This document shows, in pieces, positions 1 to 8,383 of a stretch of DNA of 40,219 nt; position 1 is the first letter of the stretch, and each line of letters starts with the position of its first letter. Both the position numbers and the translations under genes were made by a program. Location of the stretch: positions 1 to 40,219 of the forward strand of contig DBVS01000138.1 in assembly GCA_002308235.1 (NCBI GenBank), written 5' to 3'. Source of the stretch: Lachnospiraceae bacterium UBA1258 (GTDB taxonomy: Bacteria > Bacillota > Clostridia > Lachnospirales > Lachnospiraceae). The notes below the pieces were generated by a model. It made no database searches, was not told where the DNA came from, and was given only the letters and a program-made list of their open reading frames with translations.

Positions 1-783
1 AAGATCAATCAGTGGTTTAAGAGCGAATACAAGGACGATAACATCGGAAAGGGAAAGGACTTATTCCTTTCTTACTGCAAGTCCCATTCCATCGTACCTT
101 CCGATATCCTGACCCCCGAGTACATGGACAACATCATGCGCAAATACGGCTTCCGCGACTGGGATTCCGTATATGCCGCCATCGGCCACGGCGGGCTTAA
201 AGAAGGGCAGATCATCAACAAGATGCTCGAATGGTACGACGCCGCAAAGAAAGCCTCCATGACCAACGAAGAGGTTGAGGAAGCCGTAAACGACGCCGCC
301 AAGAAGATCCGCAGAGAACACAGCGGACAGAGCGGTATCGTGGTTAAAGGTATTCACGATGTGGCAGTCAGATTTTCAAAGTGCTGTTCCCCTGTGCCCG
401 GAGATGAGATCGTGGGCTTTGTGACCAGAGGCCGCGGTATTTCCATTCACCGGACCGACTGTATCAACATTCTTTCTCTTCCCGAAATGGAAAGAGCGAG
501 ACTCATTGATGCGGAATGGCAGCAAACCGAGGAACTTTCCGGTAAATATCCCGCAGAGATCAGAATCTTTGCCAACAACAGAACGGGACTGCTTGCGGAT
601 ATTTCCAAGGTCATTACGGAAAACAACATAAGCATTATCTCTCTTAACACCAGAGTCAACAAGCAGGGGCTTGCCACCATGAACATTTCCTTTGAAATCG
701 AAGGAAGAGAAGCCCTCACGAAACTCGTTGACAAGATAAGAACCATAGAAAGCGTTATAGACATAGAAAGGACCAGAGGCTGA
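1..783 (+). CDS. rel: Bifunctional (p)ppGpp synthetase/hydrolase (RSH), C-terminal part only
   Basis: The gene enters from the left edge in frame 1, so only the last 260 codons are present; the HD hydrolase, synthetase and probably most of the TGS domain lie outside. What is visible is the regulatory half: a helical segment, then a zinc-finger-like block around FSKCCSPVPGDEIVGF with a later Cys in HRTDC, then a C-terminal ACT domain that starts near AEIRIFANNRTGLL and ends at ERTRG. In RSH enzymes these domains sense ribosome and amino-acid state and set the balance of stringent-response alarmone synthesis and breakdown. The stop codon overlaps the next ATG by one base, so the downstream hydrolase is probably translationally coupled. 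Whether the hydrolase and synthetase sites are both active cannot be told from this fragment. Confidence 0.93.
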   Translation, partial: KINQWFKSEYKDDNIGKGKDLFLSYCKSHSIVPSDILTPEYMDNIMRKYGFRDWDSVYAAIGHGGLKEGQIINKMLEWYDAAKKASMTNEEVEEAVNDAAKKIRREHSGQSGIVVKGIHDVAVRFSKCCSPVPGDEIVGFVTRGRGISIHRTDCINILSLPEMERARLIDAEWQQTEELSGKYPAEIRIFANNRTGLLADISKVITENNISIISLNTRVNKQGLATMNISFEIEGREALTKLVDKIRTIESVIDIERTRG

Positions 784-1415
784 TGGGAGAAGTTAAAATC
801 GGACGCATGACACTGGGCTCCTGCGCCACGAACTGCTACTTTCTTTATACCGCAGGCGCAGAGGAAGTTATAGTTATAGACCCCGGCGATACGGGAAAGC
901 TTCTTTTTGACAAGCTGTCAGAAAAGGGTTTTAAGGTCGGTGCCATTCTGTTAACCCACGGTCATTTCGATCATATATACGGTGTGGCGGCGCTTAAGAA
1001 ACTGTCGGGAGCCAAGGTTTATGCGGGAGAATTCGAGCAGGAACTTTTAGAGAATGAAGAGCTCAATCTTTCAGATTATTTCGGAAGACCCACCAGAGTG
1101 GAGGCCGACGTCCTTTTGAGGGACGGAGAGGTTTTGACCCTTTGCGGAGTGACCTTTAAGGTGATCCATACCCCCGGTCATACGGGCGGAAGCATTTGTT
1201 TTTATATCGAGAGTGAAGGATTTTTAATAGACGGGGATACGCTTTTTTACGAAAGCGTCGGGAGGACCGATTTTCCCTCAGGCAATTCGAGAGTACTCAT
1301 TAATTCCATCAAGGAAAAGCTTTTCACGCTTCCTCCGGAAACAAAGGTATATCCCGGACACGGAGAGCCTACATCCATAGGGCATGAAACGGAAAACAAC
1401 CCCTTTATACAGTAA
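783..1415 (+). CDS. Metallo-beta-lactamase-fold hydrolase, glyoxalase II-like
   Basis: A 210-residue cytosolic protein with the full metal-binding set of the MBL fold: T-H59-G-H61-F-D63-H64, H133 in the PGHTGG block, D152 in GDTLF, and H193 in YPGHGEP. Length and motif spacing match the short glyoxalase-II-like (YcbL/GloB-type) proteins that hydrolyse thioesters, but the substrate cannot be read from sequence and the longer C-terminal substrate-binding region of classical glyoxalase II is absent. The ATG overlaps the RSH stop and the next gene begins right after its own stop, so it sits inside a tightly packed operon. This position between RSH and hemZ is one I recognise from Clostridia; it supports a housekeeping role rather than antibiotic resistance. 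Confidence 0.88.
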   Translation: MGEVKIGRMTLGSCATNCYFLYTAGAEEVIVIDPGDTGKLLFDKLSEKGFKVGAILLTHGHFDHIYGVAALKKLSGAKVYAGEFEQELLENEELNLSDYFGRPTRVEADVLLRDGEVLTLCGVTFKVIHTPGHTGGSICFYIESEGFLIDGDTLFYESVGRTDFPSGNSRVLINSIKEKLFTLPPETKVYPGHGEPTSIGHETENNPFIQ

Positions 1416-2873
1416 ATGATAACAGTTACAGTTAACGAACCGAAATTTGAATACGACATACATTCCCTGGTAAAGGCTTTTTACCCGGAAAGCGAAGTCA
1501 AAGTCATAAACAATAGGGACGACATTTCTGAGAACGCTTCGGTGTTCTCGGTTTTGTATGGGGAAAATTCCTTTTCTTTTTTTGAGGACGGCACGGAGCT
1601 TTTAAGGGTTCCTGTTAAACCGGGCAGTACCCGCACGGAAGAAAAGAATGCGGTTAAGAGGCTCGTTTATCTTTCTTTGTCAAAGAAAACGGGAAAGACT
1701 TTAGACTGGGGAGACCTTACAGGAATAAGGCCCACCAAGATAGCAAGAAAACTCCTTGATGAGGGAAAGAGCGACGATGAGATCTTTGCTTACATGAAAG
1801 AGACTTATCTTGTGGGCGAAGAAAAAGGGCGTCTCGCCATAGATATCGCAAAGCGTGAGAGAGAGATCCTTTCGCCCCTTCGTCTGTCGGAGGGCGGTTA
1901 CAGTCTTTATATAGGCATTCCTTTTTGTCCCACCACCTGTCTTTATTGTTCTTTCACTTCAAATCCGATAGCGGCATGGAAGACAAGAACCAAAGAGTTT
2001 CTGGATGCTCTTCAAAAAGAGATCGAGTATACGGGGAAAGCCCGCAAAAACGGCATTCTTGACAGTATATACATAGGCGGAGGTACGCCCACCAGTCTGG
2101 AAGCTTCAGAGATGGACCGTTTGCTTTGTCTCATTGAAGATAACTTTGACGTTTCAAAAACTTTGGAATTTACGGTTGAAGCGGGAAGACCCGATTCCAT
2201 CACGGCTGAGAAACTTAAGGTCCTTAAAAAGCATGGGGTTTCAAGGATCAGTGTAAATCCCCAGACTATGAACGATGAAACCCTAAAGCTCATCGGACGG
2301 CGACATTCCACCGAAGATTTTTTGAAAGCCTTTAATCTTGCCAGAGAAGAGGGCTTTGACAATATAAACACCGATATCATCTTGGGACTCCCCGGAGAGG
2401 GCGAAAAAGAGGTTTCCCATACCATAGAGGAACTGGTGAAACTCTCACCCGATTCCCTCACCGTACATTCACTGGCCATAAAGCGTGCATCTGCTTTGTC
2501 GGAGTGGATTTTGAAGAACGGATATGATACTATGATGAATACCGAGGCCACCATGAAGATCGCCGCAGAGGGCGCCAAGGCCCTTGGTATGAAGCCCTAT
2601 TATCTTTACAGGCAAAAGAATATGGCGGGTAACTTTGAAAATACCGGATATGCAAGGGACGGAGCTTACGGGATCTATAATATCCTCATTATGGAGGAAC
2701 TTGAATCCATAGCGGCTCTTGGCCCCGGAAGCGTTTCAAAGATAATCACCTCCGAAGGAAAGCTTGTAAGAGACGATAATGTTAAGGATGTAAACAATTA
2801 CATCGAACGAATAGATGAAATGATAGAGAGGAAGAAAGCCCTTTTCGCCATGGAGAGGGAATGGAAAGGTTAG
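1416..2873 (+). CDS. hemZ: HemZ-like radical SAM coproporphyrinogen III oxidase family protein
   Basis: A 485-residue radical SAM protein. The cluster-binding motif is C171-P-T-T-C175-L-Y-C178 in GIPFCPTTCLYCSF, followed by YIGGGTPTSL, the glycine-rich SAM-binding block shared by HemN-type enzymes, and by NTDIILGLPGE. The roughly 165-residue N-terminal extension before the radical SAM core is typical of the HemZ branch. Family members include oxygen-independent coproporphyrinogen oxidases, but HemZ in Bacillus has only a minor role in haem synthesis and some HemN relatives are haem chaperones, so the reaction here is uncertain. There are no other tetrapyrrole genes in the window. The ATG directly abuts the previous stop codon, consistent with one transcript. 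Confidence 0.82.
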   Translation: MITVTVNEPKFEYDIHSLVKAFYPESEVKVINNRDDISENASVFSVLYGENSFSFFEDGTELLRVPVKPGSTRTEEKNAVKRLVYLSLSKKTGKTLDWGDLTGIRPTKIARKLLDEGKSDDEIFAYMKETYLVGEEKGRLAIDIAKREREILSPLRLSEGGYSLYIGIPFCPTTCLYCSFTSNPIAAWKTRTKEFLDALQKEIEYTGKARKNGILDSIYIGGGTPTSLEASEMDRLLCLIEDNFDVSKTLEFTVEAGRPDSITAEKLKVLKKHGVSRISVNPQTMNDETLKLIGRRHSTEDFLKAFNLAREEGFDNINTDIILGLPGEGEKEVSHTIEELVKLSPDSLTVHSLAIKRASALSEWILKNGYDTMMNTEATMKIAAEGAKALGMKPYYLYRQKNMAGNFENTGYARDGAYGIYNILIMEELESIAALGPGSVSKIITSEGKLVRDDNVKDVNNYIERIDEMIERKKALFAMEREWKG

Positions 2874-2876
2874 AAA

Positions 2877-4139
2877 ATGGAACTTATAAAGAAACCCGTT
2901 ACGGGCATGAAAGAAATGATGCCGAGAGAGATGGAAATCAGGAATTACGTGATGAAGGTCATCAGCGAGACCTACGCTTCCTTCGGCTTTACACAGATCG
3001 AAACCCCCTGCCTTGAGGATATCAGAAATCTTTTGAGCAAGCAGGGCGGTGAGAACGAAAAGCTTATTTTCAAGGTTCTTAAGAGAGGGGAGAAGTTAAA
3101 TCTTTCCGAGGCTTCAAGCGAAGCGGACCTTACGGATATGGGCCTTCGCTATGACCTTACGGTGCCCCTCGTAAGATTTTATTCAAACAACGCCAATGAA
3201 CTCCCCACACCCTTTAAGGCACTTCAGATGGGTAACGTATGGCGTGCGGACAGACCCCAGAGAGGCAGATATCGCCAGTTCATGCAGTGCGATATAGATA
3301 TATTCGGAGAACCTTCCGATGCGGCAGAGATCGAGCTTATTCTTGCCACCACCACCACCCTCGGAAAGATCGGTTTCAAGAACTTTGAGATCAGGATTAA
3401 TGAAAGAAGACTTCTCAGAGCCATGGCGGATTATGCGGGCTTTGAAGGCGATAGATTCGGAACCGTTTGTATCATCCTTGACAAGCTTGACAAGATCGGA
3501 CTTGACGGAGTAAAGGCAGAGCTTCTTGCAGAGGGCTTTTCGGTTGAATCCGTAGATAAGTACTGCGGTCTTTTTGAAACCGTAACAAACGACCTTGCGG
3601 GTCTTAAGAAAATGAAAGAACTTCTGGGAGATTCCGTTGCTCCCGAAGTTATCGAAAGCCTTAATGACATCATCGAAAGCGTTGAAGCGGTTAAGACCGC
3701 CGACTTTAAGATGGTCTTTGACCCTTCTTTGGTTCGCGGTATGGGCTACTACACCGGAACGATTTTTGAGATTGCAATCCCCGAATTCGGCGGAAGCTGC
3801 GGCGGCGGCGGAAGATACGATAAACTCGTGGGAAACTTTACGGGGACCGATGTTCCCGCCTGCGGATTTTCCATCGGTTTTGAAAGAATAGTGCTCCTTC
3901 TTCTCGAAAGCGGATTCCAAATTCCCGGAAGTAAAGAAAAATGTGCCTTTCTTTTTGAAAAGAGCTTAACTCCCGCTCAGTACGTAAAAGTACTTAAGGA
4001 AGCTGCCGAACTGAGAAAAGAAGGCAAGACCGTTCTTGTGGTCAAGATGAACAAGAACAAGAAATTCCAGAAAGAAAAGCTTACTGCCGAAGGTTATACG
4101 GACTTTAAGGAATTTTACGCAGATTCCTTCGGAGCATGA
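2877..4139 (+). CDS. hisS: Histidyl-tRNA synthetase
   Basis: A 420-residue class II aminoacyl-tRNA synthetase that charges tRNA-His. Visible landmarks are the LRYDLTVPLVRF block near residue 90, motif 2 (MGNVWRADRPQRGRYRQF, about residues 118-135), the histidine-specific HisA block LVRGMGYYTGTIFEI with the catalytic-type Arg at 287, and motif 3 near GFSIGFERI. The C-terminal anticodon-binding domain is present (KTVLVVKMNKNK). The residue after RGM is Gly where the usual motif has RGLDYYTG. The YDLTVPLVRF wording resembles the eukaryote/archaea-like HisRS subgroup more than the common bacterial LRPEGTA form. The start lies three bases after hemZ. Identity as HisRS is firm; subgroup placement is inference. 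Confidence 0.95.
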   Translation: MELIKKPVTGMKEMMPREMEIRNYVMKVISETYASFGFTQIETPCLEDIRNLLSKQGGENEKLIFKVLKRGEKLNLSEASSEADLTDMGLRYDLTVPLVRFYSNNANELPTPFKALQMGNVWRADRPQRGRYRQFMQCDIDIFGEPSDAAEIELILATTTTLGKIGFKNFEIRINERRLLRAMADYAGFEGDRFGTVCIILDKLDKIGLDGVKAELLAEGFSVESVDKYCGLFETVTNDLAGLKKMKELLGDSVAPEVIESLNDIIESVEAVKTADFKMVFDPSLVRGMGYYTGTIFEIAIPEFGGSCGGGGRYDKLVGNFTGTDVPACGFSIGFERIVLLLLESGFQIPGSKEKCAFLFEKSLTPAQYVKVLKEAAELRKEGKTVLVVKMNKNKKFQKEKLTAEGYTDFKEFYADSFGA

Positions 4140-4145
4140 CGATCG

Positions 4146-4790
4146 ATGCATTCTGTCAGCATTTTCTATATCGATACGGAGCATAATTCTTTTGAAGAAG
4201 CCTTTCGGAAATACTTCGATTCCTTGGATCCCGAGAGAAAAGCAAGGATCCAAAAAGCTAAGTCCCGGAAGGTTAAAGAAGAGCTGCTTTATGCGGGAGT
4301 TCTTTTACAGACCGTTTTAAAGGAAAAGGGTTTGGATATCGGGAAGATCACCCGGAGGGAAGCCGGAAAGCCGTATTTTGAAGGCTCGGAAGATGTGTTT
4401 TTTAACATTTCCCATTCGGGCAGGTTTGCGGCTCTCGCCCTTTCGGATGAGGATATCGGTTTTGACATTCAAAAGCCGGTAAGCGTAAACGAAAGCCTTA
4501 TAAAGCGCATTGCTTCGGAAAGCGAGATCATAGAAAAAAGGGAACTTATAAATAACAATTTCCAGCTTTTCTGGGCCATAAAGGAAAGTTACGCAAAATA
4601 CACGGGAAAGGGCATCGGAACCGACTTTGTGAATCTTTCTTTTGAACCGGAGGACGGAAAAATAAAGTATTTTGAAAACGGTTGTTTAAGGGCTTACGGA
4701 AGCGTTATAAATGCTTTTGACGGATACGGAGCGGTGCTTTGTGCCGGCGAAGCCTTTAAAACAGATACTATAAAAGAGATTATCTTATAA
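4146..4790 (+). CDS. 4'-phosphopantetheinyl transferase, Sfp type
   Basis: A 214-residue enzyme of the Sfp/AcpT superfamily that moves the phosphopantetheine arm of CoA to a conserved serine on acyl or peptidyl carrier proteins. The diagnostic motifs are FFNISHSGRF (residues 85-94), GFDIQ (105-109) and WAIKESYAKYTGKGIG (143-158, with E147 and K151). In most Sfp enzymes the second motif is GxDIE and both acids bind magnesium; here the second is Gln109. A non-acidic residue at this place is tolerated in some relatives (the human enzyme has Met), so activity is likely but not certain. No carrier-protein, polyketide or peptide synthetase gene is nearby, so it may serve fatty-acid ACP or a distant cluster. 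It follows hisS by six bases. Confidence 0.87.
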   Translation: MHSVSIFYIDTEHNSFEEAFRKYFDSLDPERKARIQKAKSRKVKEELLYAGVLLQTVLKEKGLDIGKITRREAGKPYFEGSEDVFFNISHSGRFAALALSDEDIGFDIQKPVSVNESLIKRIASESEIIEKRELINNNFQLFWAIKESYAKYTGKGIGTDFVNLSFEPEDGKIKYFENGCLRAYGSVINAFDGYGAVLCAGEAFKTDTIKEIIL

Positions 4791-4798
4791 GAGATATG

Positions 4799-4805
4799 AA
4801 AGGAG
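4799..4805 (+). promoter_or_regulatory. Ribosome binding site fixing a TTG start
   Basis: AAAGGAG lies six bases before the TTG at 4812. The spacing is ideal and there is no ATG at a usable distance, so translation of the CNNM-family protein most likely begins at this TTG. Confidence 0.75.
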
Positions 4806-4811
4806 TATTTC

Positions 4812-6089
4812 TTGGACAGTGACGGTGTCATACAAACAGTGCAGCTGGTAATTCTGCCGATCCTTGTTTTTATGTCGGCATTCTTTTCCGCTTCGGAGAC
4901 GGCTTTGGTATCTTTAGGCAGGGTCAAGGTGCGTAAACTGGTGGAAGAGGAGAAGAAACACGCTAAGACCCTTGAAAAGGTCATGAGCAAATATGACCGC
5001 ATGATCACCACAATCCTTGTGGGAAACAATATCGTAAACTTAAGCGCATCTGCCCTTGCGACGGTGGTTACCATCAAACTTTTCGGAAACATCTATATTT
5101 CCGTTGCAACCGGTATACTTACGCTTCTTATCCTGATCTTCGGTGAGATCATCCCGAAGACTCTGGCACGCAGACATAACGAAAGCCTTTCCCTTTTGGT
5201 GGCTCCTGTGATCCGTTTCTTGATGATCATCCTGCTTCCCGTGGTTTATGTGCTGGATAAGATCGTGCTTTTCCTTTTCTTTATCACGGGACAAAAGGAA
5301 GCCTACGAAAGCCAGATCACCGAAAGTGAGCTTCGCACTTACGTCAATGTCTCCCACGAGGACGGCGTTATCGAAAGCGACGAAAAGGCCATAATCAATA
5401 ACGTTTTCGATTTCAGGGAATCCGTGGCAAAGGACATCATGATCCCCAGGATTGATATGACCAGCATTTCCATCAATGCATCCTTCAAAGAAGTCATGAA
5501 GGTATTCAGGGAGTCCATGTACACCCGACTTCCCGTATATCGCGATGACAAAGAAAACATCATCGGCTTTATAAATATAAAGGACCTGATAAGATTAAAG
5601 GATTCTTCTTCTTTTACGGTCCAGAAGTTCCTGCGTGAGGCATATTACACTTACGAATATAAGAAGACTCACGATCTTCTGGTGGAATTAAGAAACGCCT
5701 CCATCAATCTTGCTTTCGTAAACGATGAGTACGGCGCCACCGTGGGAATGATCACCCTTGAGGATCTGCTCGAAGAGATCGTGGGTGAAATCCGTGACGA
5801 ATACGACATGGACGAGGCCGGACAGATAAAAGAACAGGACGGCGGATACCTTATCGAAGCCAAAATGCGACTCGAAGATATAAATGATGCAATTGGGACT
5901 TCCTTTGAGTCGGAGGATTATGATACAATAGGCGGGTTGGTACTCGACCAGCTGGATCGTATACCCGAGGACAAAGAAACCGTGAACCTCGAAGACGGTA
6001 CACTTTTAAAGGTTGTAGGTATCAAACAAAACCGTATAGTAAGCGTTTTTGTTAAGCTGCCCGAAGAGGGCGGACATAAAGAAGAATAA
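4812..6089 (+). CDS. CNNM/CorC (HlyC/CorC) family membrane protein with CBS domains
   Basis: A 425-residue integral membrane protein, often annotated hemolysin-like. The DUF21/CNNM transmembrane domain covers roughly residues 1-190, with hydrophobic helices near the N-terminus, around ATVVTIKLF...LLILIFGEIIPKTLARR, and LLPVVYVLDKIVLFLFF. A pair of CBS domains follows (DIMIPRIDMTSI to the GATVGMITLEDLLEEIVGEIRDEYD block), then a CorC_HlyC domain in the last 80 residues. Family members are implicated in magnesium or cobalt efflux; the haemolysin name is historical. It starts at TTG with a strong ribosome binding site and is followed 23 bases later by secDF. The ion specificity cannot be determined here. 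Confidence 0.9.
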   Translation: MDSDGVIQTVQLVILPILVFMSAFFSASETALVSLGRVKVRKLVEEEKKHAKTLEKVMSKYDRMITTILVGNNIVNLSASALATVVTIKLFGNIYISVATGILTLLILIFGEIIPKTLARRHNESLSLLVAPVIRFLMIILLPVVYVLDKIVLFLFFITGQKEAYESQITESELRTYVNVSHEDGVIESDEKAIINNVFDFRESVAKDIMIPRIDMTSISINASFKEVMKVFRESMYTRLPVYRDDKENIIGFINIKDLIRLKDSSSFTVQKFLREAYYTYEYKKTHDLLVELRNASINLAFVNDEYGATVGMITLEDLLEEIVGEIRDEYDMDEAGQIKEQDGGYLIEAKMRLEDINDAIGTSFESEDYDTIGGLVLDQLDRIPEDKETVNLEDGTLLKVVGIKQNRIVSVFVKLPEEGGHKEE

Positions 6090-6112
6090 GATACAAAGGA
6101 GAGACAGAAACA

Positions 6113-8383
6113 ATGAGTAAGGGAAAGGGCATTGCGGCGATTCTTATTATCGTTGCGGCCACAGTATTTTTCGGTTTTATGGATATCTTCGGCTTCGGAA
6201 CGGCGAAGACGGGATCCGCGAAGGAGATCAAGCTCGGACTTGACCTTGCGGGCGGTGTATCCATAACTTATCAGGCAGTGGGCGAAGGAACTCCTTCCTC
6301 ACAGGATATGGACGATACCGTCAACAAGTTAAAGAGCAGAGTATACAAATACAGTAACGAAGCTATCGTATACAAAGAAGGAAGCGACAGAATCAACGTC
6401 GAGATCCCCAACGTTTACGATCCGGAATCGATCCTCAAGGATCTGGGAAATCCCGGTACTCTTTATTTTATCAAGCATTACGGTGCTGACGGAACCCCCA
6501 ACTATTCCGAATCAAGTTCCGCAAAGTCCGGCTGGGTTCTTAACAAGACCATTGACGAATTAAAGGCAGACGGCTCTATCGTTATCGAAGGAACCGACGT
6601 AGCGGATGCTCAGGCGGCTTCTTCCAGAGATAACATGAACAACAGCGAAATCATCGTTCGCCTTGTCCTTACCGACAAGGGTAAGGAAGCCTTCAGAGTG
6701 GCAACGGAAGAGGCTTATAACAGAAATCACGATGTTATCGGTATTTACTATGACAACGACTTTGTCATGGTTCCCGCCGTTCAGAGTGTTATTTCCGACG
6801 GTGTCGCATCCATAACAAACGGTTCCAAGGGCTTTGAAGTTGAGGAGGCTGAAAAGCTTGCCAGCACCATCCGTATCGGTGGACTTAAGGTTGAACTTAC
6901 CGAACTTCGTTCCAACGTGGTAGGTGCCTACCTTGGCCAGGAAGCCATCAAGACCAGCCTTCTTGCAGGTCTCGTGGGTTTTGTGATTGTTATTGTTTTA
7001 ATGATAGCCATTTATTATGTTTGCGGTGTGGTGAGCGCTATTGCCCTTGCTCTTTATGCGGCACTTGAGATCATGCTCATCAACGGCTTCGGCATCGCCC
7101 TTACCCTTCCGGGTATTGCGGGTATCATCCTTTCCATCGGTATGGCCGTTGACGCAAACGTTATCATCTTTGCAAGAATAAGAGAAGAATTAAGAAGCGG
7201 AAAGACCGTTGATTCCGCCGTAAAGGTTGCTTATGCAAAGGCTATGTCCGCAATCCTTGACGGTAACATCACGACCCTTATTGCAGCGGTCGTTCTTTGG
7301 ATCATGGGTTCCGGTTCCGTTAAGGGCTTTGCCCAGACCCTTGCACTCGGTATCTGTTTGTCCATGTTTACCGCAGTCGTAGTTACCAAATTCTTCTTAA
7401 AGGCGATCATCGCACTGGGCGTTACCAATCCCAAGTGGTACGGCGTTGCCAAGGATAAAAAGCCCGTTGATTTCATTGGAAAGAAGGGTATCTTCCTGGG
7501 TGTTTCGGGAGGAGTTATCGTTATCGGTCTTGTAATGATGCTTTTTGTCAACAAGAACATTGCGGGCAGAGGAAATGCGTTGAACTTCAGCCTTGACTTC
7601 CTCGGCGGTACCCAGACCGCAGTTACCTTTGACAAGGATTATTCACCCGATGAGATCGATAAGCTCATGGTTTCCGATATTGAGAAGATCGTTGGCGATC
7701 CCAACGTTATCGTTACCAAGGTTCAGGGAAGCAACGAGGTGATCTTTAAGACCATTACCCTGAATACCGACCAGAGAAGCGCATTGAACAAGTTCTTCGG
7801 TGATAACTACGGTGTTGATGTTGAGAGCATCAGAACCGAATCCATAAGTTCCACCATCAGTAAGGAAGCGCAGAGAGAGACCATCGTAGCCCTTCTTGTT
7901 GCCTGCGTATGTATGCTGGTCTATATCTGGTTCAGATTTAAGGACATCCGCTTCGGTGCAAGCTCGGTTATCGCCCTTGCACACGACGTACTGGTAACCC
8001 TTACATTCTATGCCGTTGCTTACATCGGCGTAGGTTCCACCTTCGTAGCCTGCATGCTTACCATTGTCGGTTACTCCATCAACGCGACCATAGTTATTTT
8101 CGACAGAATCCGCGAAAGCTTAAAGGAAGCCGAGGGCGGCCGCATCGACTTAAAGAAGATCGTCAATGCATCCGTAACCCAGACCCTTTCAAGAAGTATC
8201 TTTACTTCCCTGACGACTTTCGTAATGGTCGTGGCACTTTACATCTTCGGCGTAAGCTCGGTTAAGGAATTTGCACTTCCTCTTTCCGTAGGTATTCTTT
8301 GCGGAACTTATTCTTCCGTATGTCTTGCCGGAGCTCTGTGGTATCTGCTTCGCACAAAATTTGGTAAAAAGGAATCCAAGTAA
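6113..8383 (+). CDS. secDF: Fused protein-export membrane protein SecDF
   Basis: A 756-residue fusion of SecD and SecF, which use the proton gradient to help pull proteins across the membrane after SecA/SecYEG. The SecD half begins with a signal-anchor helix and the GLDLAGGVSITYQ motif, has a periplasmic-type P1 region, and a six-helix block containing GMAVDANVIIFARIREEL. The SecF half starts near residue 455 with a new helix, carries NFSLDFLGGTQTAVTF, and repeats the six-helix block with NATIVIFDRIRESL. Both halves are complete in one frame, as in many Firmicutes. A clear AAAGGAG lies 11 bases before the ATG. The stop overlaps the recJ start by one base. Confidence 0.96.
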   Translation: MSKGKGIAAILIIVAATVFFGFMDIFGFGTAKTGSAKEIKLGLDLAGGVSITYQAVGEGTPSSQDMDDTVNKLKSRVYKYSNEAIVYKEGSDRINVEIPNVYDPESILKDLGNPGTLYFIKHYGADGTPNYSESSSAKSGWVLNKTIDELKADGSIVIEGTDVADAQAASSRDNMNNSEIIVRLVLTDKGKEAFRVATEEAYNRNHDVIGIYYDNDFVMVPAVQSVISDGVASITNGSKGFEVEEAEKLASTIRIGGLKVELTELRSNVVGAYLGQEAIKTSLLAGLVGFVIVIVLMIAIYYVCGVVSAIALALYAALEIMLINGFGIALTLPGIAGIILSIGMAVDANVIIFARIREELRSGKTVDSAVKVAYAKAMSAILDGNITTLIAAVVLWIMGSGSVKGFAQTLALGICLSMFTAVVVTKFFLKAIIALGVTNPKWYGVAKDKKPVDFIGKKGIFLGVSGGVIVIGLVMMLFVNKNIAGRGNALNFSLDFLGGTQTAVTFDKDYSPDEIDKLMVSDIEKIVGDPNVIVTKVQGSNEVIFKTITLNTDQRSALNKFFGDNYGVDVESIRTESISSTISKEAQRETIVALLVACVCMLVYIWFRFKDIRFGASSVIALAHDVLVTLTFYAVAYIGVGSTFVACMLTIVGYSINATIVIFDRIRESLKEAEGGRIDLKKIVNASVTQTLSRSIFTSLTTFVMVVALYIFGVSSVKEFALPLSVGILCGTYSSVCLAGALWYLLRTKFGKKESK

